A DNA stretch of 64,000 nucleotides. Source: Sistotremastrum niveocremeum HHB9708 (lineage: Eukaryota; Basidiomycota; Agaricomycetes; Sistotremastrales; Sistotremastraceae). Position 1 is the stretch's first letter, and every line of letters starts with the position of its first letter. The position numbers were made by a program, and so were the translations under genes. The notes below the pieces were generated by a model. It had not been told where the DNA came from. It saw nothing but the letters and a program-made list of their open reading frames with translations, and ran no database searches. Below, one piece after another: positions 1-10,220 of the stretch. The DNA is taken from contig KV419400.1 in the NCBI GenBank assembly GCA_001630475.1, positions 248,940 to 312,939 on the forward strand. The letters are read 5' to 3'.

Positions 1-1867
1 ATCCACTGCAAAATATACGCGTAACTCGATCAAACAACTCTATCTCTCGCGTGGTCTTCCCTAATCAATTACAATATCTAGCGTTCCATCAAGCACCGGC
101 GAGATGCTCATCTCATGCCAGGTTCGACTTCTCTCGCTCGGTCCCTGACTCTGCCGCAGCTTTTTTGCCGTCCCTTCAGGACGTGTCGACGAATGGAATC
201 TTGTTGAACGGGCACAAAATCCGAAAGTCGTCGGTTTTCTTATTAGAAGGCGACGTCTTTGAGATCCCTGCTTCTCAATGTACGTGGCACGTCCTGACCA
301 TAGCACCCTGTTGACCCTAGTCGATATAGCATTCACATGCCACATCCTTAAAGTACCACTCCGGCCGAAAGCTCATTTATTCGATCCAACTCCACCCGTG
401 AAGCCGGCACACAAGGTAGCACTCATCCCTTTCTTGGATTTTTTAACTTCCCTAGCGCAGGTCGTAGGAAAATACAAGATACAGTCCCACTGTCTTGGAA
501 CGTACGTCTGTATGGATGTTGAAGATGACGAGCTCTGGATATCTAGCTCTATTCTCCAGCGGCTCCTTTGCTTCAGTATTTCTGGCAATCGACTCCGAAA
601 ATTATCGACAAGTAGCATGCAAAACGCTGAATATACGGCCGCACCCTAAACAAAGCGCTCCCGAAGCAGAAAAGAAGAAAGTACTGAAGGAAGCCAACCT
701 CTTGAAGAGTCTATGTCATGTATGCGCCCATAATCTAACAGGCCTGCTCAGTCACGTTTTCTAAGCTTATCTACCCAGCCGAACATCAACAAAGTTCTCG
801 AAGTTGCCTACGAGGACTCATGGATGTAACTGTCGTCTTGTCTTAGGCCATCTATTCCTGCTGAAGCCTTCTTTGCGTCTCGCTCTTTCCAGTCATATAT
901 TTTTGGACCTGGCGACTGGCGGAGACCTCTTCACGTACATCACTACCGGCGGCCATAAAGATTTCCGACTATTAGAAGGCGAAGCAAAATGGATAACGTA
1001 TCAATTAATGAAAGGACTGGATTATCTGCACGATCTCAATGTCTCCCATCGAGGTGCGTATCACCAAATCCTGCCTCTGATATCACTCGTTCATCGTTTT
1101 CTCTTTTTAGATCTGAAGGTAAAAATTCCCGGCTAGATCGAACACTCATAAGGATTCTTGTTCAGCCCGAAAATGTCCTCCTCTGTGCTCCTGGCCCGTA
1201 CCCTCGCGTTATAATCGCAGATTTTGGACTTGCAAGACAGAAAGCATGGCAAGCTACGTTCAACGCAGTCGGCACAGTACCGTACATGTCCCCCGAAGCG
1301 ATACTGGCGCTTGCGAACCCCAAATCGAAATACGTAGGCATGCCTGCCGATTGTTGGAGCCTCGGTTGTTGTAAGCATCTTTGTTGATATACCACGCAAT
1401 GACTTATGTATGCGTGTATAGGTGTTTATACGATGCTTGCGTACGTCGTCATACTTTGCTCATCTGGTTAACGACAACGCGCTTCTTAGCGGGGCTCATC
1501 CCTTCGATCATGACGAAACTTCAATGGACCCTCAAGCCGACTGGGCGTATTCTCATCCTGATCTTTCGCAAGTATCAGTCACAAGCGACAACATCGTCAA
1601 AGCCCGTATCATGAAAGGAAACATGGACTTCACAACTAAAATCTGGAACACTCTTCCCGACGGTCAGCCGCTTAGGCCCGTTCTATACGATGCCTGCGTC
1701 ATAACTCTCTAATTCCAGCTCGAGAATTGACCCAAGCTCTTCTAATATCTGACTGCGACAAACGAATGACGATCAAAGGCTCTCTGAAAAGTAAGTGGAT
1801 AACAATCGACGTCGAAGAACTGGAGAAATGGTACAAGACCCGCGTTGCCGCTGACTGCGATGGATAA
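1..1867 (+). CDS. FHA-domain Ser/Thr protein kinase, Rad53/Chk2/Cds1-like (5' partial)
   Basis: This is a checkpoint-type effector kinase with an FHA phosphothreonine-binding domain in front of the catalytic domain; the family acts in the DNA damage and replication response. The FHA part is read from 'SSHARF' and 'DVSTNGILLNG' (about 110-230) and continues after an intron. The kinase domain starts near 480: the glycine loop LGTGSFASVFLA is created by joining 'GGAAC' to an exon beginning at about 560. 'VACKTL' carries the ATP-binding Lys. The catalytic HRDLKPENVLL is assembled from three small exons near 1040-1180. IADFGLARQ and 'GTVPYMSPEA' are the activation segment. The reading ends with TAA at 1865-1867. 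No convincing start ATG or first FHA strand is visible, so the 5' end probably lies outside the window. Domain order fits Rad53/Cds1/Chk2; another FHA kinase is possible. Confidence 0.8.
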
Positions 1868-2013
1868 TCAAAAACATGTCACTAATTCACTATTCTCGAT
1901 ACATGGATATGGATGTTCTCAATACAAGTACTGTGCTGCCTCATTCTCTTATATTCTGCGTGTCAATGTGGATATTATGCTTTGAGAATTTTGGCGTGAT
2001 CTGCGATATCCGA

Positions 2014-3110
2014 TTAGCGCTTATCGTGAAGGCGAAGAGAGACAGACATACATTGGATGTGCTCGGGTGCAAATGTAGAGATCTAGGAATTTGTTCAGCA
2101 TTATCGAGGAAGCGGAAAGAGGCAGCCTTACAAAGTAATAACTATGATCGTAACCGTCGCGAATACGGATGTTCACATCGGCCTCGCTGTGTCCAGCACT
2201 CTTGGCGGCAGCGATCAAGTTCTCCGGAAGGAGTTGCTTTTGTTTGTAGAAGTTATCCGAAGTGCCCTGGTATATGATGAGGATGGATAAATATAGATAT
2301 CTGATGATCAACTTACTGAATCAACGAGAATCTTCAAAGGCCCCTTCGCTTTCGTGATGGCCTCTGTAGCATCATATTTACTCTTCGCTTCCTCAAGACC
2401 TCCTGATAGATATCCCTTGAATGCCTTTTCTCCCCATGGGGCCTTAGTAGGATTAGAGATCGGCGCGAAAGCAGACGCCGACAAGAAAGGCGAGTTAGTC
2501 TTCAACGATTCCAGATAGATAGTCAACGCTCCATGACCGCCCATCGAATGGCCGAAAATAGATTTCTTAGACCAATCAATAGGAAGACCCGACTCTTTGA
2601 TAACCTCGGGAAGTTCGGCAGTGATATGAGAGTACATGTTATAGTACTTGGACCATTTTGAAGCGGTGGCGTCGAGGTAGAATCCTGCTCCTGTGCCGAA
2701 ATCCCAGTCGGCGTCTTCTCCGTCTATTCCTGCACCTCGAGGAGATGTATCGGGGAAAATGATTGCGATGCCTTCCGCAGATGCGTCTCGTAGGAAGCCA
2801 CCCTTCTGTGCTCTGGAATCGGTGCTTTGTCAGACAAAGGGACAGAGACATTGCTTTGTTCGAGCACGCACCCAGTATCCTCGGTACAAGTCAACCCAGC
2901 GAGATATATCAGGACCGGAACAGAGGTTTGTTTAGCTTCCGGGGGAAGATAGACGTTGAAGTTCGCATCCAGTCCCCCTAGAGAGTCAGACTGCGAGTGG
3001 GGAGAGTGTCAAAGAGTGGCGGAAAGATAAGGACGTGAGTGTACCTTGAACTTGAATTTAATCAGATCGCCGCCAAAGGCTTTGTTGGATGAAACACGCT
3101 CAAGAGCCAT
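2014..3110 (-). CDS. S-formylglutathione hydrolase (esterase D family)
   Basis: This enzyme hydrolyses S-formylglutathione to formate and glutathione, the second step of glutathione-dependent formaldehyde detoxification in the cytosol. The start MALERVSSNKAFGG is at 3110. The nucleophile elbow GHSMGGHGA (GxSxG) lies at about 2535-2560, the acid region 'TSDNF' near 2255, and the catalytic His in 'GYDHSYYF' near 2140. A last 49-bp intron (2083-2131, branch CTGAAC) restores the family ending: YYF joins to ISTFAPEHI, with TAA at 2014-2016. At least three other introns interrupt the gene. It is convergent with the upstream kinase gene, about 150 bp apart. All three catalytic elements are present, so the gene looks intact. 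Identification is strong from the C-terminal family signature. Confidence 0.93.
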
Positions 3111-3283
3111 GGTAGTAGGGAAGGAGCAAGAGCCGGGAAAGTGTGGGTTCAAGTGACTAGGACCGATGTTATCATCGTTTCCTAAAATGCGCTCGGCGCC
3201 TCTTGCCGATACATTGATCTGAGATTAGAAACCGTGGGAAGATCTCGTACTGTAGTCGTGTTATCTAAGGAATGTAGATCATC

Positions 3284-5750
3284 CTAATCATATCCTTTGC
3301 CACTTCTCTGCTTCACATGTTTCTTCCCTTTGTGATGTTTCTTGTCTGAACCGCCACTTTCCTGATTAGCGAGCAATGCGGCTATCCGTGCTCTCCGACC
3401 CGACACTGCTGTTCCATCGTCAGCAACTGCGTTCTGATGAGGGAACAGCTTCGCTCGTGTGAACTCGTGCCCTCCACCGGAACCCGCTACGTACGCCCGC
3501 GACATCGACGATTGCGTATCGAAGAAATTTGAATCCAACGCGCGGGTCTTCAAAGACGGATTTGGAAGCGTTCCTGGAGAAGGTGTCGACAGTACACTGT
3601 TTCCACCCGTTTCGACAAACGTATCAGAGTCTTTGCCAACTCTCGTCGTGGGTGCCTTCTTCTTCCCAGCGGCAATAAGCCGTCTCAGAACGATCTCTCT
3701 CGTTTGGGCATTGAATTCATCGTCGGAGATGGTTGGAGGAGGATGGCAGAAGAGAAGTTTTGCATTGACGTAATCCTTCAGCACGTATCGGGCAGCTCTT
3801 GCTTCGTCTGGATTTCCTTGGCCTGAACGAGCGAACCCTCTCGCAACTAGCCGTCGAGCATTAGTACTTGAAAGCCCAGTTCTTGCCAAAAGACTTACTA
3901 GCATAAGACATCAACAAATCCTCGCCAGTCACCTGATCGTCGCCACCTTCTTCCTCGGTACGATGCCGAATCGAAAGACCATAGGTCCTCTCCAAGATCT
4001 CTCGAGGTATTCTGCGTGCCACTAGCGTGGTCGGCCCAGTATGCTCTCGCATTTGATCAATGGGAAGAACGCCATCGCAAACAAGATCTGCTTTCGTATT
4101 GGCGAACTGGGGGAACACAAGACCAGGACAGTCGCAAAGAATCATGTTCTGAGAGAGATGAATAGTCTGGAAGTGCTTGGTCTTTCCCGGTGTCGACGAA
4201 ACTGATACTTTCTTGGCACCAATGAGAGAGTTGATAGTTGAAGACTTTCCGACATTGGGATAGCCGACTAAACCAACAACAAGTCTGGTGGCCACTTGTC
4301 CCGTTTGGTCAGTGAAGTCTGGAGCCTTTAATGAGATATTTCCATGGCTTCAGTGAGTGTATACTCTCACTAGATAAGTCCGGAGCCGACCGAATGAAAA
4401 GTTCTTCTAATTCCTGCACAGTCAAAACCTTCGTCCTGGGATCCTGATCAAGTTCCGGATCATCGCCTGCGACGGCTGGGATTCCAGCGTCCCACGAATC
4501 ATCGTCGGAGTCATCGTCATCGTCGGACTCCCCGGAGGCGTCCTCGGCTTCATTTTCATTATCTTCTGGAGCGATGTCATCATCCCCAACTGACAGCTTG
4601 GACACATCTTCAGCGACTTGCTCCTCGGAATCTTCCACTGCGACATCAGGGTTCGGAGCAGATTCATTCTCTTCTTGAACGTTCTCAAGAATGTCTTCCT
4701 GTGCTTTTTGTTGTTCCTGCAAGGCAGCAGCATTGAGTGCTGAATAAAATGCATATTTAACGCCTTGAGAATCGAAATAGTCCGCCCATTGTTTCCTAAG
4801 CCACCGATCAGTAAAGGCCGACGTCAAAGCTGCGGGGATTGGGCTAACCGTTGCCATGTGGTCAGAAGATCTGATTTGTTGATCAGAAGTAACGACCGTC
4901 GTTTGCCCTTCGACTTTCCCGTGATATCGTAGCCATCCTGCACCTCGGGTACGTATCGCTCTAAATCTTCGCAACGGAAACGCAGAGGATTGCGAGCGTC
5001 CACAATCTGAATGACCAAGTGCGATCTCTCCAAGACTCTCCAAAGCTGCCGCCAGACTTCTAAGTTTCGTTCGAAGGGGGTGAAGACTAAGTTCTCCGCC
5101 TCTTGCAATACAGCCAGCCCTCTTCTCCATTCCAAAAAGGCGTCCCGCTCTTGTCGTTCCAGCTGCTCCGCTGTCAGATCCTTCGTCCATCGTGGTCTGC
5201 GCAAAGTTAGTTCAGGAATATCTATAAGCAAGGCTTTTGGGCATACCTTCGTGGCACTCTTAGTTTCTCCTTATTTTTCTGATGTTTCTGCACGGTTTCT
5301 CGCTCTTCTTGGGCCGACAAAAGGAAAGGGTTATGGGCAGAGGACACTCCGACGTCTGGGTTTTGAATGATGATAACATTCTGTTTCTCTGAGTTCTCGC
5401 TGAGAGCCTGATTATCAACACCGATCACAAGAGCTGCTCACCAGCGGTGAATTCTGTTCCGGCCAGCTGTGCGGTATTCAAGAACTCATCCAAGTCTCTC
5501 TCTTGAGTCACCGACTTCAGTCGGTCCGTCGAATCGAGGTCAGTAGTGTACTGTTGCGTACATTCAGAATACCGAAAAGAATTCCCGTGAAAGCGAAGAC
5601 TTACAGAATTTCCATCCCTAACGGTGCGAGCATCTTTGGCTTTCTTGTTGATGATAGCACGACCGAGGCCAGCATTTTTCTTGGCTTTTGGTAAAGGCTG
5701 AAAGTCAGCTCAGCGTGCTTTAGAGAGTGGGACAAGGCTGCACTCACCAT
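3284..5750 (-). CDS. LSG1: Large subunit GTPase 1 (LSG1), circularly permuted 60S export GTPase
   Basis: LSG1 is a cytoplasmic GTPase that releases the export adaptor Nmd3 from pre-60S ribosomes. The circular permutation is visible. The G4 motif NKSD (about 4875) comes before G1 GYPNVGKSS (about 4250), followed by the 'TPGKTKHFQT' switch region and G3 'DCPGL' (about 4130). The N-terminus spans a 5' intron: ATG at 5748-5750, then 'PKAKKNAGLGRAIINKK', typical of the family. A very acidic insert (about 4480-4640) separates the two GTPase halves, as expected. The C-terminus is basic (KKHHKGKKHVKQR) with TAG at 3284-3286. Splicing across about 4800-4855 joins LLTTWQR to KQWADYF. The length, roughly 650-680 residues, suits fungal LSG1. 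No defect is seen. Confidence 0.95.
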
Positions 5751-6202
5751 GTCCCTATGTCACTGAATTGGGAAACTTTGGAAAAAGATGAGCAAGCGGT
5801 TTCCGATCGCGGCTGGTTTTCCGACAACTCCGTTTCATCCTGGCCGTGACGATTTTGCGCTGAACCTCAAATTCTGATTATTTTTGCTAATGATCACTCC
5901 CGTGGCATCACCAGAAAATGCTTCGATGCTTTTGTTCACTCTATCAGGAACGCTTATTCCTCAAATCAGCGTTTTTCGCCTGTCTTGCATTCCTATTTGA
6001 AGTGCAGCCAGCTGCAGCGTGCTTGGCGACGCATTTCCATCGAGAGGACATGGTCCATATTATAAACGAGGGTATGCTAGCTCACACCGGTTATCACCAT
6101 TATCTTATTCAAGACGTAACTTCACAGGACGCTAGTACATGAAATTTGCTCCCTACGTTCGACTGCCAACATTCCGTGTTTTTTTTTACGCTGCCAGCGC
6201 GA
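5751..6202. other. Spacer between LSG1 and the accessory block
   Basis: These 452 bp hold the 5' flank of LSG1 and the 3' flank of the next minus-strand gene. Short open frames here have no family features. No RNA gene or clear promoter element was recognised. Confidence 0.5.
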
Positions 6203-6977
6203 CTAGACTGTGGGATCGATCCCTGAGTACGTCTTTCAGTCCAATTCAAGCTGGTATCGTTGGTCAACTTACCGCCGTCCAGTGGAGGAAGATTGTTCTC
6301 GAATGCGAATTGACGCATGGCCGCTTGGTTTTTCAGCACTTCACTCTCGATAAATTTCCAATCCCTACACGTCCTTTCGAACGGAACAGGAGAACCATGC
6401 TTCACAGCGCCACTCTCAATCCCGGTGAGATCGAATGGTTCCAAGGTCGTGTCAGCTTGGCAAAGGATAAGCTGCCGCATGTAGTTCAGGCAATGATGCA
6501 TATGCCAATCGTTCATATGGTGCCAGCCGAAGTCAAACAATCCTCTTCGCATACCCCAAATGCAATGGAGTTGATGATACATGGGCAGATCAAGCGGTCG
6601 TTTGTGTTCGCCAAAATGGAAGAACCCCGTGTCGGGGACAGGCATGAAGGCTTTCCACTTGACGTCGAGGGCATCGAGTTCAGCGGTGGTCATCCCTTCG
6701 CCCAACAGCGAGAGGTAGTCTTCGTCGGGGAACTGAGTGAGCCGTTGAGGTAGAGTCGGATAGAGTTGGCCAGGATAATCCGAACCCATCCAGCCTAGAA
6801 TTGCGAGCGAACGATGGGGCGTCAGAATATGTAGGTACGCGTGCGATCCAACTCACTATACATGTCATATATGTCTGACCTAGAATTTTTTGCATACAGA
6901 TATGTCGTGCGTGCGAGCAGCAGAGCGTTCACAACACAGACGAGGATCAGAAATTGCAGAGTGAAAGACTTGGTCAT
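6203..6977 (-). CDS. UstYa-like (DUF3328) oxidase-family protein
   Basis: The UstYa/DUF3328 family is known mainly from fungal cyclic peptide (dikaritin) pathways, where members act in oxidative cyclisation of ribosomal peptides; others serve in other secondary pathways. The model has three exons (6857-6977, 6273-6794, 6203-6222) and gives exactly 220 residues. Exon 1 encodes a signal anchor (FLILVCVVNALLLA) after MTKSFTLQ. The two family motifs are both present: HQLHC (HxxHC) and, about 28 residues later, HHCLNYMRQ, followed by 'DTTLEP'. The short last exon (GTAAGT donor, CTCAG acceptor) ends in TAG at 6203-6205; if unspliced the frame would run to 6109 with low-complexity sequence. It is divergent from a second family member at 7516. 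The substrate cannot be told from sequence. Confidence 0.85.
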
Positions 6978-7515
6978 GGCGAAACTTCACGGGACACCTG
7001 GGGATGCCTCAGACGTGGAACCTGGTGTCTGTCCTTTCTCTGACTTCAATAGTCAGTGTGATGCCTCCGCGTCTGATCTGGTGACCAAATCGTAATTTGA
7101 GGGGGTCACTGATGATGCGGCACAGACCGTATGTGTGGCATCTCAGTTGATGAGAAGGGACGAAGTGGCTCCCAGTGGCTCCCAGGATAGATTCAGAGCC
7201 GCTCCGAACTTCGATGTGCTTCCGGCCTCGGTTCCGGGTGCGTCCCGAATCCACGTGAAAGCATGCCATTACAACCCCAGGACGAAGCATCCTGGAGCAA
7301 TGCGCGCTTTAAGGTCCAAAGCGCCAATACATCTCCTTCTGATGCACGTTGAGACAATTGTATACTGAACGTGTCATCTTCATGCTGCACGATCGCGCCT
7401 TGGATTTCACGCTCTGGCACGAGTGATGCGTTGATGACATATCTGAGAGGGAGGCATTACTCTTGAAGCTGTTGCTCTCCTCACCCAACCTCATCGAACC
7501 CCTTGTCCTTCACAC
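6978..7515. promoter_or_regulatory. Shared divergent promoter region of two UstYa-like genes
   Basis: The 538 bp lie between two head-to-head UstYa-like genes starting at 6977 (minus) and 7516 (plus), so they must hold both promoters. No definite TATA box or repeated operator was recognised. The divergent layout makes co-regulation likely, but this is inference from geometry only. Confidence 0.45.
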
Positions 7516-8149
7516 ATGTTGGAAAAACAAGGCTCTACCATCCGCACTCGATTTTGGCTTGCAGCTGCAGTCGCCGCTACATGCCTCCTTCTCGTCATCC
7601 TATTTGCCACTGGCAAAGTCAGCGTAGCCAATGGTGACCCCTTAGGTGATACATAAAATCTCGAAGAAAAGGCGACCTCTAACATCAGCTTCAGTCGGTC
7701 ATCCTCATCCTTTCAAAGCCAAATCTTGGCAGCTCCCGAATAACCGCAAAGTGGTCATGTATCTCGACGAGACCGACCACTATCCTCTCGACGATGACTC
7801 GGCCATAATGCGACAAGAATACGACTCCCTCGCTCCCCGACAAGGGTTGACGATCCGACTTGACGGTGACAATTCCGGTCAGCTCTACGCCGTCAGCATG
7901 GTACATCAGCTATGGTGTCTCGACGTCATTCGCCACGACTGGTGGACCAAGAACGTCACTCATTTGTCCGAGCATTGTCTTAACTATTTGAGACAATCTA
8001 TCCAGTGCACGTCTGATTCGCACTTGGAGGGCATGTATGTTCAGCGGGACCCGTACAAACTAAATGCCTACCATTACGATGTTATATGTAATGACTGGAC
8101 GGCGGTTTACGACGCTCTGCCTCCCCTAGGTTCCAGTCTGAGATTCTGA
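7516..8149 (+). CDS. UstYa-like (DUF3328) protein with altered first motif
   Basis: This is a second member of the UstYa/DUF3328 family. Exon 1 (7516-7645) encodes a short cytosolic start MLEKQGSTIRTR and a strong membrane anchor (LLLVILFATG). A 43-bp intron (7646-7688) leads to exon 2 (7689-8149), giving 196 residues. The second motif is intact (EHCLNYLRQSIQC). The first, normally HxxHC, reads HQLWC: the second His is Trp. Family members lacking one motif His exist, but the change may alter metal binding or activity. The gene is about 540 bp from, and divergent to, the canonical copy on the minus strand. A pair of UstYa-type proteins is the arrangement in known dikaritin clusters (UstYa plus UstYb), which is suggestive but not proof. 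The end is at TGA 8147-8149. Confidence 0.83.
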
Positions 8150-8556
8150 AATGTACCGTGTCTCCGATGAAAATGTGTAACGTAGTAGTATCGAATGAAA
8201 GTCAAAGAACCCGACAGCATACGACGTTTATTCGCGAGTATGACATGCAAATCCTAGCGCGCTATACTTCAGCCAGCCCCAGCGATATCGATGTCATCAG
8301 TACGCGTCTTGGCTTCCTCCAATCATACTTGCATCTTGACCCTGCAGAAGTTGAGCGCTTGCGAAAGATTGGGAAAGTTCCTTGTCTAAGTGACAGACTA
8401 TGTGCACGTGGAGCCGCATATATTTTATGAACTTAATCAACGTCATATTGGTTTTTGTTTCCCAACTGCTATCTACCACTCCTCAGTGCTGTGTTCCATA
8501 CGTACACCGACTATATGACGAAATCAGTAAGTTTGAACAAGAATAACTTTAATTCC

Positions 8557-9441
8557 TCAACCTTTTGGTGGCTCTTCGTCCTGCCAGCTATCGACAAAAC
8601 AATTCTCTGTCGCGCACTCAAACTCAAAAGTATACAAGGTATCCGTTTTGCAATGGAACCTCCCCGACATAATGGTGCTGTTGCCACTGAGAGTGACAGT
8701 CCCAAGATGATGAGACCTCGCAGGTATGTTATTATAGGTCAAGGTTCTCTCGTTTAGCAAATGTTCTCCCGCTTCCAAGAACCAAATTTTGACGTCGACG
8801 TGGTGACGTATTTCCCAGGTCACGACTTCTGGGATATCTGCCCAGTCATGCGCGGGACGTTTGGCTTCGGCGGGGAAGTAGAAGTGCAAAGTGCACTGTT
8901 GGACCCCGTAATCACGAGTTCTGAATTGTCCAACAGTTGAGATCTAAGGCGTAAAGTTTTGAGATTAGTATTCTGCAATACAAACAAAGACATACGCATC
9001 CTTACATCGTTGGTCAGAACAAAGTGGCGATCGTCGGGGCCAACCCATCCGAAAGTCGTCATATGTCCCCTAGGGCCAGCAGGGAAGACGTTGTCAGGAT
9101 CTTGGCGAGACACTTGATAAAGTTGTTTGGGATTAGCCTGTTTGACAATCTTCGTATACGCTGTCCCGTTGAAATCAATCTTCTCGATGCCTGGATATTG
9201 ATTTGGTCGAGGAAGATCCCCAGGTCGAAGACGATTGACATCTACGACGTTGGAGAAGAGGTTTCTGGTGAATATGGACAGAGTCAAGATCGTCAAGAGG
9301 ATGGCGGTAATGTAGATGCATGAGCGCGAACAGGCCAACGTCTTCCTCGTTGGATGGAAGCACTTCAACAATGTCTGTCAGTCCCAGGTATAAGACGATG
9401 AGGTGAACGGTTTACTGACGCGAATATTTCTGGTCCTTCAT
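8557..9441 (-). CDS. Membrane-anchored fungal protein of unknown function, secreted beta-rich domain
   Basis: I know this kind of protein only as an uncharacterised family in agaricomycetes and cannot name a function. The model is three exons: 9416-9441, 9006-9345 and 8557-8943, giving 250 residues. Residues of about 15-40 form a signal anchor (IYITAILLTILTLSIF). The rest is predicted to face the secretory lumen or cell surface, with possible N-glycosylation sites (NGT, NST). Recognisable blocks are GWVGPDDRHFVLTND, then after the last intron 'TVGQFRTRDYG', and a Cys pair near the C-terminus (CATENCFVDSWQDE). The last intron (8944-9005) is well supported; the first exon and its splice to 9345 are my best guess (phase fits) and less certain. 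It lies between the UstYa-like genes and the transporters and may work with them. Confidence 0.68.
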
Positions 9442-10220
9442 TTTCGCGGTTGAGAGCAAACGATGGGTCTACAGTAAGGGGAGTCCACGAAGACAACTGG
9501 GACAAGTCCCTAGATGATTGCAACCTCTAACATGCCATATTGATTCCAATATGAGACGAGTGAAATCGATCAAACGTTCCAGGGCGCTGGTGAAGATTCG
9601 TGACGCAAAGGGCCACGGAGTGCTACAATTTGCGCCCTTGTGAGAGCAATTCAGCATCATACATTCGAAACAATGCATCATCAACACATTATGAATCGAG
9701 ATGAAGTCGTTGTTCTGATATTGGACGCCGAGAGAAGGAGCTGTATATTTTCAAGTCGACAGCTGATCAAAGTTCGTTTGCTTTCGGAGTTTCGGAAACT
9801 CGGAAGGCACCATTTGCTTCCGTCTACATATGATCGAGCCGAGGGCATCGCGCCATTTGCCAATGTGAACAACGTTCGGCCTCTTTGTATCCATCCAATC
9901 AAAGCCTGGCTGTTCAGAGGGCACGTTCAATCGCTGTGCCTGTTTCCTGCTTCAAGGTGTTCATGTGCTGGGTCTTCCATGGAATTCAATCACGCAGTCC
10001 TCTCGTAATCGCTCTACCAGCGATGGCTCCAACTATAGAATTGGTGCGCCACCTTCGAACGATTCCCAGCCATCACTCCGAACGTGAACAAATGGAAATA
10101 GCTTGTCCGAAAGCTCAACCTCTACTACAACTCCGATGACTCTCGCATGACGTTCTTCATCCTGTGAACTGACGCACATGCGGGTCGACCTGACTTCAAG
10201 TCCCTATCCGTATCTTTGCA
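9442..10220. other. Spacer with promoters of the unknown gene and transporter 1
   Basis: These 779 bp separate a minus-strand gene from the plus-strand transporter, so the region contains two divergent 5' flanks. Open frames up to 122 codons are present but show no domain, signal or usual splice pattern. No repeats or RNA genes were recognised. Confidence 0.45.

Noticed and set aside
6139-6753. 204-codon plus-strand frame opposite the UstYa-like gene
   Set aside because: It is the antisense shadow of a gene with clear family motifs and correct introns.
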